This document shows, piece by piece, positions 42,915 to 59,885 of a stretch of 64,000 bases of DNA. Origin of the DNA: Glandiceps talaboti (Eukaryota > Hemichordata > Enteropneusta > Spengelidae); assembly GCF_964340395.1 (NCBI RefSeq), contig NC_135552.1, forward strand, positions 15,709,694 through 15,773,693, read 5' to 3'. How positions within the stretch are numbered: position 1 is the stretch's first letter; every line of letters begins with the position of its first letter. A program made the position numbers and the translations under genes. The notes beneath the pieces are model-generated. The model did not search any database. It had not been told where the DNA came from and saw only the letters and a program-made list of their open reading frames with translations.

Positions 42915-43197
42915 ATGAATGAATGAATGATTGAACTTCAGACCACTATTCTCTATAGTGGTCCGAGATTGAACCCATCACTTCAGCTATTTACATTTGT
43001 TCATAGCAATGGTTGACCAAAATACTGATCGGCTTGGTAGACTAAATGAATTCCTAAATTTATAACATACAAGTAATTCAACTTGGTAAAACACATTGAG
43101 CTTTCAATTTGAGATCAGCTGCAACTATGGAAAGTGTTATTTTAATGTAAGAGAATTGAGAACCATAAAGGGCATTCAAAGGCTCAGTGTTCTCTAT

Positions 43198-43240
43198 AGT
43201 CTGTAAGGTACGCAGTGACAGGGCGCCCTCACACATCAGT
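43198..43240. mobile_element. AGTCTGTAAGGTACGC element, left-end fragment
   Basis: AGTCTGTAAGGTACGCAGTGA followed by GGGCGCCCTCACACATCAG, then similarity stops. Confidence 0.65.
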
Positions 43241-44053
43241 TGAACATATTAAGTTGAACTGTTTGTGGATTATAACCTTTGCATTCTGTAGTGAAATTAC
43301 TTGTAGTCTAAAAATGACAAAGGCGAAGCATGCCATCTTTTGTTTACTTTGAGTAAATCCAAAAGAGATTCTAAGCAGCAACAATTTTGAAATGACTTTT
43401 TGGGACTTTCAAAGTCCATTTTCTCGTTGGTAATTAGGAAACTACCGATATGTACTTTCACTAAATGAAACTTTTATCATTTAATTTTTTTTTTATAATT
43501 ATGTTAATTAGCACCTCAGTTTGAAATTATTATTTACAGATCATCTTTGATGGATACAACAGATACTGAAGTCTCAAATTTTAGTCATTTTAATTCATTT
43601 TGATGTGTACCCAAACAGAGAAATAAAATACTCCAGTATGTAAATATAAAGTATATGTACTAAGTCTGTGGTGATGAAAAACACTAACATTTTTATTTCC
43701 AAATAAAGTGTAGACAGTCACACTATTGTTATGTCAAAATTTGTCTTTATTTTTGTCAAACGAAGAAAAAATAACATGAACAGAACACATGGTTTTCATT
43801 AACCTTGTTAACAAGAAGGAAAAAACAAAAAAAGTAAACAACAAAAACAAACACAGTTCATTGATATTTTTCGATTTGATCAAGGCAACATACAGAACCC
43901 TGAATAGTCCAAATTCATTGTTGACAGCAAGACTTTGTTTACATTAACTTCATTCACCTTTGACCTTAGCATGGACCAATTTGTTTTCACCTCAGAAGTG
44001 ACCGTCGTGTCGAATGACTGCCTAGTGTATAGCATAGCTGCCACTGCATTGGT

Positions 44054-44105
44054 AGTCTGTGATGTACGCCATATATCGGGGCGCCCTCATGCATCGGCCA
44101 ATTCC
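44054..44105. mobile_element. AGTCTGTAAGGTACGC element, left-end fragment
   Basis: AGTCTGTGATGTACGCCATA then GGGGCGCCCTCATGCATCGG; the right half is missing. Confidence 0.6.
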
Positions 44106-44299
44106 TTTGAGTAAGCCATTGAGGGGTAGTACGATTCATGACAACATATTTCATAGTCAACTACATTGGCTGTTCTATGGGGCTTGCATTTTCTTTTCAG
44201 GGTCTTTTCATCTCCAACAGTATAAAGGTTGTTGAATTTTGCAAATGAAAGGTGTGAAACATGTGAAAATGTTCCCTTCTTACAACAGCCTATATATAA

Positions 44300-44570
44300 T
44301 GCCTTTCTGTACTTGTGGCCCTTTCGCCAGTTTCCGTCCCTTGTAGCAGTGTGCATACTGCTTTCCTATACTTCCATGTCCTCCTCTGTCCCCTTCCCAT
44401 AGCTGTGTGTAGTACACTCCTGTATCCTTCTTTCCTTCCGTTCCCATAGCAGTCTGTAGTGCTTTCCGGTACCCTTTTTTCGTGCTGTCTTTCCTGTTTG
44501 CGTAGCATTGTGTAGTGCTTTCCTGTACTCCTGTTCCCTTTCCTTGTATATACTTCTATGCTGTTATTTT
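44300..44570. repeat. Degenerate minisatellite of about 60 bp units
   Basis: CTTTCCTGTACTCC-like words followed by C/T-rich sequence and CATAGCAGTGTGTAGTGC recur near 44,305, 44,361, 44,423, 44,461 and 44,517. The two overlapping minus-strand frames are open only because the repeat lacks stops; the repeated residues are not a known family. Confidence 0.65.
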
Positions 44571-45392
44571 AACTTCTAAATATGACGTTACCTTGCTTTA
44601 CATTAAAATGCTAATCATCAAAATTCATTTTGAGCATTTGATAGAGGGAGATTACATTTTATGGCTGGACTGTTGCTTTGATCTACATGCTATTACTGTG
44701 GAAATGGAGTAGGGTATTAACAACAATTGTAAAGCCCTGTACTCCATTGTACAGCATTGTAAAGTACATGCTGTATCATAAACGGTTGTATTTCTGTTCT
44801 AGCACGTTCCTCCTACATTGCACGATCAAAAGCTACTACAGATATTTGGATGTAGTGGCAGGTTTTTGGGCACCACATTGCCAATAAAATTGGGAGTATG
44901 GAAGGCTGTACAAACAAGACAATATTGCCAATACAGTATACACAGATTTTGTAATCTAGGTTTGTATTTTGAAGAAATTTCATTTTTTGTTCCCTGTACT
45001 TTTGGAAGACATGTTTAAAAAAACCAACAGTGGGTTCAATTGAAAATTCTTTATAATATTCTCAGTGATTTTTTTTTTTAGTGATGTGTTTGTTGGTCAA
45101 GTACATGTGAAACTATCACATCACACGTCTTGAGTTAAAAGTCAGAAGGAACAAGTAAAATCCTGGAAGTGAAGGTTAATAATGTGTCTCCTATCTGCAC
45201 TGTGTCCCTGCATAAGACAACACTTATCTATTCTTTTCAGTGTCGAGAACTTCCAGAGAGAGTTCATTAAAATTCTGTACAAGGAAATTTTAATGTTACA
45301 GAGCCAAAATATAGATGTTTTTTTGCTAACTCTTTCTCCTTAAGACGTTTGAGATTTTTGTTTTTGACTTGATTCTTCAGGGCTGGCCGAAC

Positions 45393-45398
45393 TTTATT
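45393..45398 (-). promoter_or_regulatory. Candidate LSM12 polyadenylation signal
   Basis: TTTATT (AATAAA on the minus strand) lies about 240 bp beyond the LSM12 stop codon. Supported by hexamer and spacing only. Confidence 0.35.
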
Positions 45399-45639
45399 CT
45401 GTCTTACAAATTAGCCATTGATGCAAAATATGCATTTACCGGTCTTCTCATGATTTCTATGACCAAAGCATAGTTTTCACATAATACCTCCAACTCAAAA
45501 GTGGTTGAGCGCAACCTGGGAACATATTTTTTTTCTTTTTGACTTTTTTGCGTATTTGTTTTTTTTTACCCCTGCTGTAATAAGTTAATCTCTACTGATA
45601 CTAGCCCTACATAATGGAATGTGGGAGATGGCAGCGATG

Positions 45640-49781
<4,142 letters not shown>

Positions 49782-50034
49782 TTAGATCTCAAGTTCAATA
49801 TTACTTTAAACTGTTTGCTAACTATTTTCAAACAATTGGCATCTTTTTCAAAGATATCGCTGCATTATCATTTTTAACATTTGCAAACACGTAATTTTTC
49901 ACAGGCATGAAAACAAAAGAAATTAACCAAGTCACCACGGCGTCGTCCTGTCAAAGTTTTCAAAGATCGGGGGGGGGGGGGGGGTTATAGAAAGTATGTA
50001 CTTTATTCGTTTGATTTCATGTGTACAAATATTA

Positions 50035-50036
<2 letters not shown>

Positions 50037-50108
<72 letters not shown>
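50037..50108. repeat. (CTGT)n microsatellite
   Basis: About 18 uninterrupted TCTG/CTGT units. Confidence 0.97.
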
Positions 50109-50112
<4 letters not shown>

Positions 50113-50747
50113 GCGTCTGTGTGCGCCTATATTTAAATATGTTCTCTGTCGACGAGTGTGTTGAAATACCTGGGATGCCAAAAAACGAAAATTGCCATAT
50201 TGCATTTGTTTTCTTCATTTATTGGGCAGTGGCATTCTCGCAAACCAGAGCTGTTATTTCTTCCGTGACACCGAGAAATAAAGGTGCGTCTTCGACGAAA
50301 GAGGCTGTAGTTTAGGGCGATGGGCAGTAATGGTTTTGTATTGTACTGAAATTTTTATGAATAGGTAATAACTGCCTTCAATGGAATAACATTAAAGAAG
50401 ATTATAGAGTAAAATAAGGAAACAGTTCTATCCGTGAAATTTCATATTTTCATAAGTCTGTACCTTTAATTAGCAACTGAGGAGGGACTGTTATATACCC
50501 CCTCCCCATGTATATGGTTGAACAACTACTACGTTAAAAAAAAATTGAGTTTGAATTAAAAGCAAATAATTCTGATAAATTAGAGTAGTCAGGATCTAGG
50601 TAGTTGGTAGACAACCAATACAGTGTGTTCAAGATACCCCCCCCCCCCCACACACACACACACACTCCAGCCCAACCGGGAAGGTAGTTTCCGGATTTTT
50701 AGAAACACTCACATTTATAAGATTTCATATTCGCTAAAAACAGGAGT

Positions 50748-50848
50748 AGTCTGTAAGGTACGCCGTGACGGGGCGCCCTCAACCATCGGCCAACCCCTAA
50801 CACAGAGAGGAGGCCGGTGAGGGCGAAACGTCACGACGTATCATACAT
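50748..50848. mobile_element. AGTCTGTAAGGTACGC element, full-length copy
   Basis: AGTCTGTAAGGTACGCCGTG at the left, GGGGCGCCCTCAACCATCGG core, AGAGGAGGCCGGTGAGGGCG arm, and right end CGTCACGACGTATCATACAT. This copy appears to be among the least diverged. Confidence 0.75.
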
Positions 50849-51064
50849 ACCTACCCATATCAATGTTGGTAAAAGAGTCACATATCTATACAATTGGGTT
50901 AATCTTAATAGTGTAGGCCTATATTTTCAAAACTATATATGATGTGTGAATAGTTTAATTGTGCAACTACCTGGGTTACAATTGTGAAACTACCTGGGTA
51001 CCCATGTTAGGCCGAGAACGAGCAGAATTTATAGTGTGGTGGTGGTGGTGGTGTGTGTGTGTGT

Positions 51065-51344
51065 ATGTATGTATGTATGTATGTATGTATGTATGTATGT
51101 ATGTATGTATGTATGTATGTATGTATGTATGTATGTATGTATGTATGTATGTATGTATGTATGTATGTATGTATGTATGTATGTATGTATGTATGTATGT
51201 ATGTATGTATGTATGTATGTATGTATGTATGTATGTATGTATGTATGTATGTATGTATGTATGTATGTATGTATGTATGTATGTATGTATGTATGTATGT
51301 ATGTATGTATGTATGTATGTATATGTGTGTGTGTGCGTGCGTGC

Positions 51345-51402
<58 letters not shown>
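51065..51402. repeat. Long (ATGT)n plus (GT)n microsatellite
   Basis: About 64 almost uninterrupted ATGT units, a short GTGC-containing bridge, then about 20 GT units and a G-rich end. The longest pure tetranucleotide tract in the window. Confidence 0.98.
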
Positions 51403-51406
<4 letters not shown>

Positions 51407-51527
51407 AGGGATTGGTGGGGGGGGGGCACAACCAAATTTCAGGATTTGAAGGGTCGGGGGGGGGGAATCTTTATGGTTTGAAAGGTGACCTTAGAATATT
51501 TTGCTCTTGATTTGTTATGGCTCTTTT

Positions 51528-51596
51528 AGTCTGTAAGGTACACCATGCATGACTGGGCGCCCTCACACATCGGTCAACCCCTCCTGTCCAGTCTGA
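51528..51596. mobile_element. AGTCTGTAAGGTACGC element, left part
   Basis: AGTCTGTAAGGTACACCATG, TGGGCGCCCTCACACATCGG, TCAACCCCTCC, then CAGTCTGA; the right arm is lost or shortened. Confidence 0.65.
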
Positions 51597-51826
51597 TCAT
51601 GTAAACAAGTACGGAACTAGAGGAAAATCATCTCTGGCCGCAAGGGGGCGGGCTTCGATATATTTTTTCTTCCCTCTCTACATGCTGTATTTACACGAAG
51701 TTGCATATGTATATAGGAGTGTAAACGGATGAAACTATTTAGTGACAAGTCAAGATGGATGAAAATGGGGAAAAGGGTGATTTTTATTCGGTGTGTATCG
51801 ATTTGTCACCGTGACGTAGAATGTGT

Positions 51827-51828
<2 letters not shown>

Positions 51829-51882
<54 letters not shown>
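51829..51882. repeat. (GT)n microsatellite
   Basis: About 27 GT units. Confidence 0.97.
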
Positions 51883-51884
<2 letters not shown>

Positions 51885-54839
51885 ATGGGGTGCACGAAGA
51901 GTCAATACTAGGTTGTTTTTTTAAAAAGTTGGTGGACATCAATGCAATACATATAATGTATAGACTGCTTTTGGAAGAAAACAGTTCTTAAAAGTCCACA
52001 TTGTGGATGGAATGACCCCCCCCCCCCCTTGTACAGTCGATAGTCGATCTAAACCGTCGTCCAGCGTAACACATAGAGCAGTCACTAGTCTATTATTGAT
52101 AAGAATTTTTGACAAATTTTCGTCAATAAACATACTTATCTCCCTCCTTGACAAGTCGAGATAGGCTCTTTGAATAAGCTTTCTATGTGGTTATTATATT
52201 CAAGGAATGTTGGATCTACTTTTCATCAATGGTTGATTTGTTTATTCTGTTTGATAGCCTCAAAATAGACCCTGGAGTACGCGACCAGTTTAAGCAGTTT
52301 CGATATGTCAGCGCAGTTGTTTCTCACTTGTCTGTGGTTCAACTTATGTTTAGTGGGCCGAGGTTTAACGGGCGACCATGAGAAGAAACAGCGCCATCTA
52401 CAGTTCAAAGATGACGAATGCTACCTGAACATAATTGGCTGTCGCTCATGAATAGGGGTGAGGAGGACTCATGAACAACATAACTTCCTGTTGTAGATCT
52501 CTCAAACGTCTCAAAGTTATCACAATCTTACAATTGTCCTTGAGTAAAGTCAAATACAACTTCTGTGTGTGTTCACCTGGGCGGGCCAGTACTATGTAGC
52601 TGTAAGTAATGTAAAGATTTACCGGGGCAATGCTCACACTGAACGGGTAGCTTGTTATGCTAATCTATCGCCGTCTCGATTTAATTGTATTATCCATTGA
52701 ACAAAAGACACATGTCTATAAATAGGTTGTGTATTACTCCAAGATGTTATGCGCATTCAAGTGAATTCATTTGGTTCGAGACAACACAGAACAATCTAAC
52801 TTGAACCTTGCCTGTTACGGGTTTGCCTCTTTTTTTAATAAGACGTAAACGCCCCGCGGCGAGAGATTGGATCCATGGTTTATGATAAGCTTTTAATAGA
52901 TGCAACAGAGAGACACAACTGAGGAACCTAGTTTGAAAATTAATGAACACAAGTAGACACAGACTGCCCAGCAACAGGGCGTGGGAGATAGCGTTTCAGC
53001 AAGGATATTACCGTTTGATTATTAACGGTCATATTTTCTCCCTAACATCCTCTTTTCGGCCCACACCCCTATTTGTCTCTCACCCCTTTTTCTATTCGTT
53101 CTTCTGCTCCCCCAACGTTCTTTATCCAACTCTATCCCTCAACCTCATTTCTCAGTTCTACTGAATATATACGTCCAAACATATCATTTATATGACTACA
53201 TAAATTTGCCAGCAGACCATTGACGGACCATGGAGGTAGGAAGGACTGTCATAGTGTTTCTACCTACACGACCATACGTATACGTTGTGGAATTCCACAA
53301 AAGAAAGCCACACTTGTAGATAGATAGATAGATCTGTTTTCAGTTTTATCTGACCAGTACAAATCGATCCTGGCTACGATTGGTATTTCTCTCCGGAATC
53401 TTCAACCACAGGGATGTATTTTTTTCACGACACAGCCTCTGTGCCAGAGGATGAAAGCTACACACTGTCGCTCCTGAAGTCCTTTGGCTCTAAGATCAGA
53501 ATAAATACATTCTATGATAATGAAAGGTATTTGAATAATAGTTCTTGGTTATCTTAAAATCATGGCCATATGGATGACGAAGGGGGTATTTAATTTATAA
53601 AACAACTTTACCATGTTTCCCTACTTGAAAAAAAAATGAAACAGCATCGACAAAGTCCATGTTTGTAACTCAATAAATTGTAAAAAATCTAAAATGTGCT
53701 AAAATGTACGTACAATAATAACAAATACTTTAACACACGTTTTAATGTGTTTGCAAACTGAGTTACAAACAAGAGCGTCGTATGTTTTTTTTTCCAGATA
53801 GTTTTTACAAATAGCGAAAAATAGTAAAGTTTTCTACGAATTAAAAATAAAAAGTAAATACTGAATTCTCATCCATATGTCCACTTAAATTTTTTAGTAT
53901 CTACCAAAGTTAACAGCTGCTATAAGCTCAGTTAGCCAGGAGAGTATGAACCACACAGACACATCACATGCCAAAAAGTTGAATCCTCGTTGCTTTGAAC
54001 TTATTTTTATTCTGAGTTCAATACCATTTACTAGGAGTTCGCTGAAAGACAAATTTAAACTTTCAACTCGTCCTTTATACATACAAGACACACTGAGTAA
54101 ACATAGACACTGAACTTCGGAGGAAATCAATCATTGTACGTTACACATCGTCAATATTTAAAAGTCGTATACAGACTGAAGAATTTAAATTTTAAATTTT
54201 ACATCTTTTTGGATTTTGTGCGAATTTTGTGCATCCAACAAGAAGAGTGTGTTTTGGCAGTTTGCCACGAGAAGAGTACAAACATCCACAAATGTCATCT
54301 TGTCTGTACTCCTTACAAAAATGAAAATCTCTCGTAAAAAAAATGATGTATTAAACTTAATGTAGAACGGGAAAATATTATGACTCTGAAAACGGTCATT
54401 TTACTCAAATTAAGGTGACAGTCAGTGTCCCCGGGCCCACTGAGAAGTTGCCACGTCTAATAATATTTATGCAGTCGTTGTTCAATCAATTTGAAATTAA
54501 AGTCTATATTAAAAGTATAAAATCGAAAAAAATCTCCAAACATTATTAAACATAAAAATCTTTGAGCAACATTTACACTTCTCTTCCGATGTTGCTGTCT
54601 AAATGAATGCCGAACACTAGAGTACCATGCCCATAGTCCTGATCACGACACCCTAGGTGTCTATCTAACTATAGTAAATATTAGTATAAGGGTCTGTCGG
54701 TATGTTCTCACGTCGAACTGGATCCGAGTCGTCACTAGTACTTCCTAGGGCTACTAAAATATTTGATTTACTATAATGACAAACGATGTTACAATACTAG
54801 CCCACAAATTTCACTTCGTCTCACTATTTCAAGCTGCCT

Positions 54840-55440
54840 TTCACACTTACAACACCATTACACACCTTTCGATGACGACGAAGCAATATACAATTTTAGC
54901 ACCACTATCGAACACATATTTTGATGACGCAATCTATAATATGACGACCAGTTAACTCTATAACACACACTTTGATGACAACCATCTATATGACACAGGT
55001 TTTGATGACGAAACAGTTACTTTAATAATACAGATTATGATGACCAAACAACTTTATAGCACATAATTATATTTGATGACGGTCAGTCAACTCAATGAAA
55101 CGCCTTTTGCTGATCGACGATCAGTTAACTCTATCAATAACACACATTTTGGTGACGACCAAACAACTCTACAACACACTTTATGATGACTAGTCAACTC
55201 TATAACACACACATTTTGACTCTACAACACACGTTTTGATGACGATCATTCAGCTAACACACATTTTGATGACGACCAGTCAACTCAATAACACGCATTT
55301 TGATGACGACCAGTCAGTGACTTTGGAACACGACGACAGAAACACACACTTTGATGACGATGGGTCATTACGCGTCTTAAGCTCATCAGAACACATATAT
55401 CGATGACGAAATGTCGAAAAGTCAAAATTTCAGCGACATG
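54840..55440. repeat. Degenerate minisatellite with repeated ACACA-TTTTGATGACGA-CCAGTCAACTC
   Basis: Fourteen or more imperfect units of about 30-45 bp share AACACACATTTTGATGACGA followed by CCAGTCAACTCTATA. TGACG or GATGAC is the best-kept word. Units have drifted, suggesting an old array. No open frame runs through it. Confidence 0.8.
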
Positions 55441-57426
55441 CTCCTATAGTATATAGCATACGTCGCGGTAGAAATGAATGTACTGTGTTGCATATAATAC
55501 ATGTACAAATAAGTAACTGGCCCAAGAGACGTTTTGGTAACGACTTGTTCAAAAGCCTATATCAAAACTCTGAATCGATATCCCGATATAATATAAAACT
55601 TTTCCATAATTCAGAAAGGCCGGAACATTTAAGAAGCCGTGCTTCTTTTACTGAAGAAAGTCAAAAGGAAGTAAATATACTAAGTTAGATCGGAGGATTT
55701 GTCTTTCTTTTAAAATGGAAACAAAACATGGACAAAAAAAGAGAAAGAAACAGATAACACCCCAACATCCTGCAATATAAACTTGATGGTATTTGCTATG
55801 ATGTAAAGTGGGGAACCAATGAATAGTCAAGACAAGCTGAAAGTTTCAAATCTTTGTTTTGTGAATGAAGAATACTGTTCACATTCGTTCAAAAATTGGC
55901 CACTTGTAGTGACTCCGCCAAACTTTGGCGATGCAGGTTCAAGTTCAGTTCAGCACCACCTATATATATGGTGATGCAGGCTCAATTTCAAGCTCGACTT
56001 CTCTGAGCTCCTGTCTTGACTCTCCAGGGCGTGGTCCAGATATCACTTGAAGCCACATGTCTGGTATTCCTAATCGAGTCTTGATTCCACATGGTTGTCA
56101 TATGGCCTGTCTTTTCTACATTTTCAGCTGAGTTTGTCTCCTCTATTGGTATAGGCACTAAGTTGCTGTCAGCAGTTTCCATAGCTAGCCATCGGTGCAG
56201 CTGTGTAGCCATTCACGCCGAAGTAGCTATTTCCTGGCAAGAGGCAGGCTGGAGACAACAAATACAAGAAAGATATAACCGTTAGGAGAAAAATACAGTG
56301 TGGTTATTGCAAGCATACACTACATAACAGGACGAAATGTCAAGCTTTGGACCTCCCAATATAAAAAAGGGCCACGAGTACAAATGAACCTGTTTAAATC
56401 GTTAGATCCCACCTCGATTTGATTTATATAACTGAATTAGAAGTGATAAATTCGCGGATTTATTTCTTCCCGCCCTTGGTAATCCCACTGTACATTATAT
56501 TAAGAACCCAGTGGTGATGTGTCTAGTGTGTAGTGACAAGTTAAATTCAAAGTACTGAACGACATAGTCGTAAATAAATAGCCCCGGTATCAACTTCCTG
56601 TGTGAGTCGAAGAACGACTTGTTTGTGTAGGGTTTAGCCAGGCTACATAGTTGAAACCACGAGGCTTAGTGGAGATGTCATTATGGACATTTTTATTTCA
56701 GCACAAGAGAACAGATGGTACTAAGTGATTTACCTTTCATCGCTGCCGCACAAGTACACCTTGGCAATTTAATTTTTTTTTTACCTTTTCATTAAAACTG
56801 GTCACATTTGAGAGTTGACATTTCACAGGTATTGAGTTAGGAAGAAAGTAGAGACAGTTTACTGAAATAATTCCAATTTATTTGGGAATTTGTAATTAAA
56901 CGTTTTCTCGCACTGCTATATACATAATGACGTCATAACGGAATAACAAGGCGGCACATTTTTTGAATAACACTTGAGCAAATGGATATTTGAATGTTTG
57001 AATTCATGGCAAGATAATTATAACAGTTTCAGTACCTTTGGTAATATGTGAGCAAATTTGTAAACTATACAAAATGGTCACAAGTTAACATTACAAAAGA
57101 ATTGAGATAACGGAAAAAAATGTATAGACTATAGCTAGGTGTGTCTTTTACATTGTACATGTTTGATGTTCAAAGGGTGTGTTAGGTACAAATGGTAAAG
57201 TTATGTTGACTATTAAACGTTGTCGTTTTCGCACTTTTTTAAATCAACAACTTATTGTATAAATCCAAAAATCGCAATGTAGATGTGGAGTTGTTGTGTT
57301 TAGAAGAGGTTCACCATAAAACGCATATTCTAAAATAGATTGAACTGTTTTTCTCACGTCTATGTGTCTGTCTATCTCTTTTCCCCTCTAAGTTTTATCT
57401 CGCTTCCTTTCACTCTGTGTGTGTGC

Positions 57427-57430
<4 letters not shown>

Positions 57431-57517
<87 letters not shown>
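57431..57517. repeat. (CT)n microsatellite
   Basis: About 43 uninterrupted CT units. Confidence 0.98.
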
Positions 57518-57520
<3 letters not shown>

Positions 57521-57775
57521 TTGTCTAACTTCTGTTTCCTTCCCCCAACAAAACTTAACCAATAAATTGACAAAATGAAACGAAACTTTTAATTTCTTCG
57601 ATACACATTACTCATCGTACGTTGGCGGGAGAAGTAGCCACAATCCATTTGCCGTCGTCTCTTAATTTCTTTCGGTAATATTTGCAATGGTAGATAGATG
57701 GGAAAGAGACAGTCCCAAACGGCTATCCACACAGGATAGACACAGATAGAGTCGGAGACAGACATAGACAGCATG

Positions 57776-57931
<156 letters not shown>

Positions 57932-59798
57932 TATGCACTATTTAGTACTGACCGACCCTCCGCAAAAAAAAGGAATATATAAGTACTTTTCGCATCCAGG
58001 TTCATTAATTTTGTACCCATTTACTCGAAATAAACAACTTTGAAAAATGATAACTTAAAGATATATAACTAGACATTCTAAGCTATACTTTCTTAGTAGT
58101 TTAGACATTTCGAGAAAAACAAGGTACTTCATTTAAACATGTGTCTTTTGATTCAATTTTCACATGGAGAACCATGAACATTTCGAAAGATTACTCTCAA
58201 CCTTTACTGTTTAATTTCAACAAAAAAAGGCACACGGAAGCTCGTAAAAAGTCGTTGAACTATTAAACCGTGGACTTATTATGCATTCAATGGACGTTGA
58301 AAGGATGAAATGGAGTGACGAGAACAGAGGACCGCACAGGTGGGCCCTCTCCAACTAAGGTAATAAATTGTACATGGTCAACTAGGAGCTTAGCAACGGC
58401 ACATACCATATGGATGTCCACTCTGATTCCCTTGTTTAAAGTTGTCGGTTGTTGATGTCTAGTTTACGACGATACAACACACTGCCAAGTGTTTAAAAGT
58501 ACAAACGACACATGCAAACCCAACGAACAAGTCGCTCCAATCGATCCCAATTCGCACTTCCAAACGGAAGAAAACACGGAATATCGATTTGTATGCTTCA
58601 AAAAGATAAGGTAGTTACCGAGCATGGTACTGCGCATATATACTGAGCAGCAGGTTCTTGATATCCCGCAACATTCACAAGTTATTTTTTACACTGAGTA
58701 TGGAGCAGGTAGTCATATAAACACTGGAACACTTGAAATGCACTCAAGAAGGATGGACGATGTTATAATTGTTACTTTTAAAAAAATAACGAATTAATAG
58801 ATATAAAAGTGTTACTATTTCAAACTTTTCAAAACTCCGTGTTTGAAAATTAAATGATTCATTCCAGCGTGTCCTTCTCATGAGAACGTCTGTAAATGAA
58901 CATCCGATTCGATGTTTTTTGTTGTTAAAGAATGATATAACAATACAACACCCAGTAGGTTTGCTCATTAAAATTGCAAGTTATCAATTATATAAACTGA
59001 GTGAGTATTAAAATTGTAGAAATTTGGCAAAGACAATAAAATCTTAATGTAAACTTTGCCTATTGCCCACAGGGAGTGGAATTGATTTTTAAAACATAAA
59101 TAATTCAACAATTAACCAAACTGAGCAAAAGCCAACATTTAATGTATTCAGTGTTTTAATACGTAAAGAAAGGTTACTTTTGGAGAATTTTTTTAATACT
59201 TTTAATTGTAAAATAAACGACTGCATAGAACTAGACCATGTCACTTTTTCGTTCCTAGGACTGGATAACGGTAGTATACTAGATCTTCTCTCGATTATTC
59301 TACGCGACTGTTCAAAATATACTGTGTAATTAGGACACTGAACACAGATATACTGCAAAGTTTCAATGATAATAATTTGAACGGAGAACGAACACCAGCT
59401 CTTATCATTGCAGTTAAAGTTTTATGACTTAAAAGTTATTTGAATCCGCAATAGTCAAACCTTAACGTAACAAGCAACAAACTGGGTGTTTTACTTTACG
59501 TTTGGCCACCATTTATAACGTTATTTCTTACCACCACGGGTTTACTTGTACGTGTAAAGTCCACTAAATCCTGTGCGAGTGACAAACACCAACAGATTAA
59601 TATTTTTTATTACATTATGGATTAACAACATGTTTATTTTTCCGCGCTACTTGTCAAGCAAAAAAAATAAAAAAAATAATAAAATAAATAATAAAAACAT
59701 TTCCAAAAGTGTATATGTAACATTTGCAATAAAGTTACTGCTTCTATTCTGTGTACACAAGACGCGGTCGTTATCTTTCAAAACTGGTGGTACACGGC

Positions 59799-59885
59799 TG
59801 TCCAGGTGTGCAGTGACCAGTTATACACCATACCTCAAGCCAATACTATCTCCAGGTGTGCTATGACCAGTTACATACACTGTGT
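59799..59885. repeat. Direct repeat with TCCAGGTGTGC-TGACCAGTTA
   Basis: TCCAGGTGTGCAGTGACCAG then TTATACAC and, 52 bp on, TCCAGGTGTGCTATGACCAG then TTACATACAC. Two copies only. Confidence 0.7.

Larger units (their letters stand above)
41393..43710 (+). other. 3' region of the UBX-LRR gene with candidate poly(A) signals
   Basis: No coding frame. AATAAA hexamers occur at 41,709 (inside the MITE), 43,622 and 43,702. The 43,622 site is followed by GT-rich sequence (AAGTCTGTGGTGATG), as expected for a downstream element. Which one is used cannot be read from sequence. A (TTTG)n patch lies at 42,436 and a long microsatellite at 42,596. Confidence 0.35.

Noticed and set aside
54840-55440. CRISPR array
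   Set aside because: Units are degenerate, contiguous and without unique spacers, and the DNA is clearly from an animal genome.
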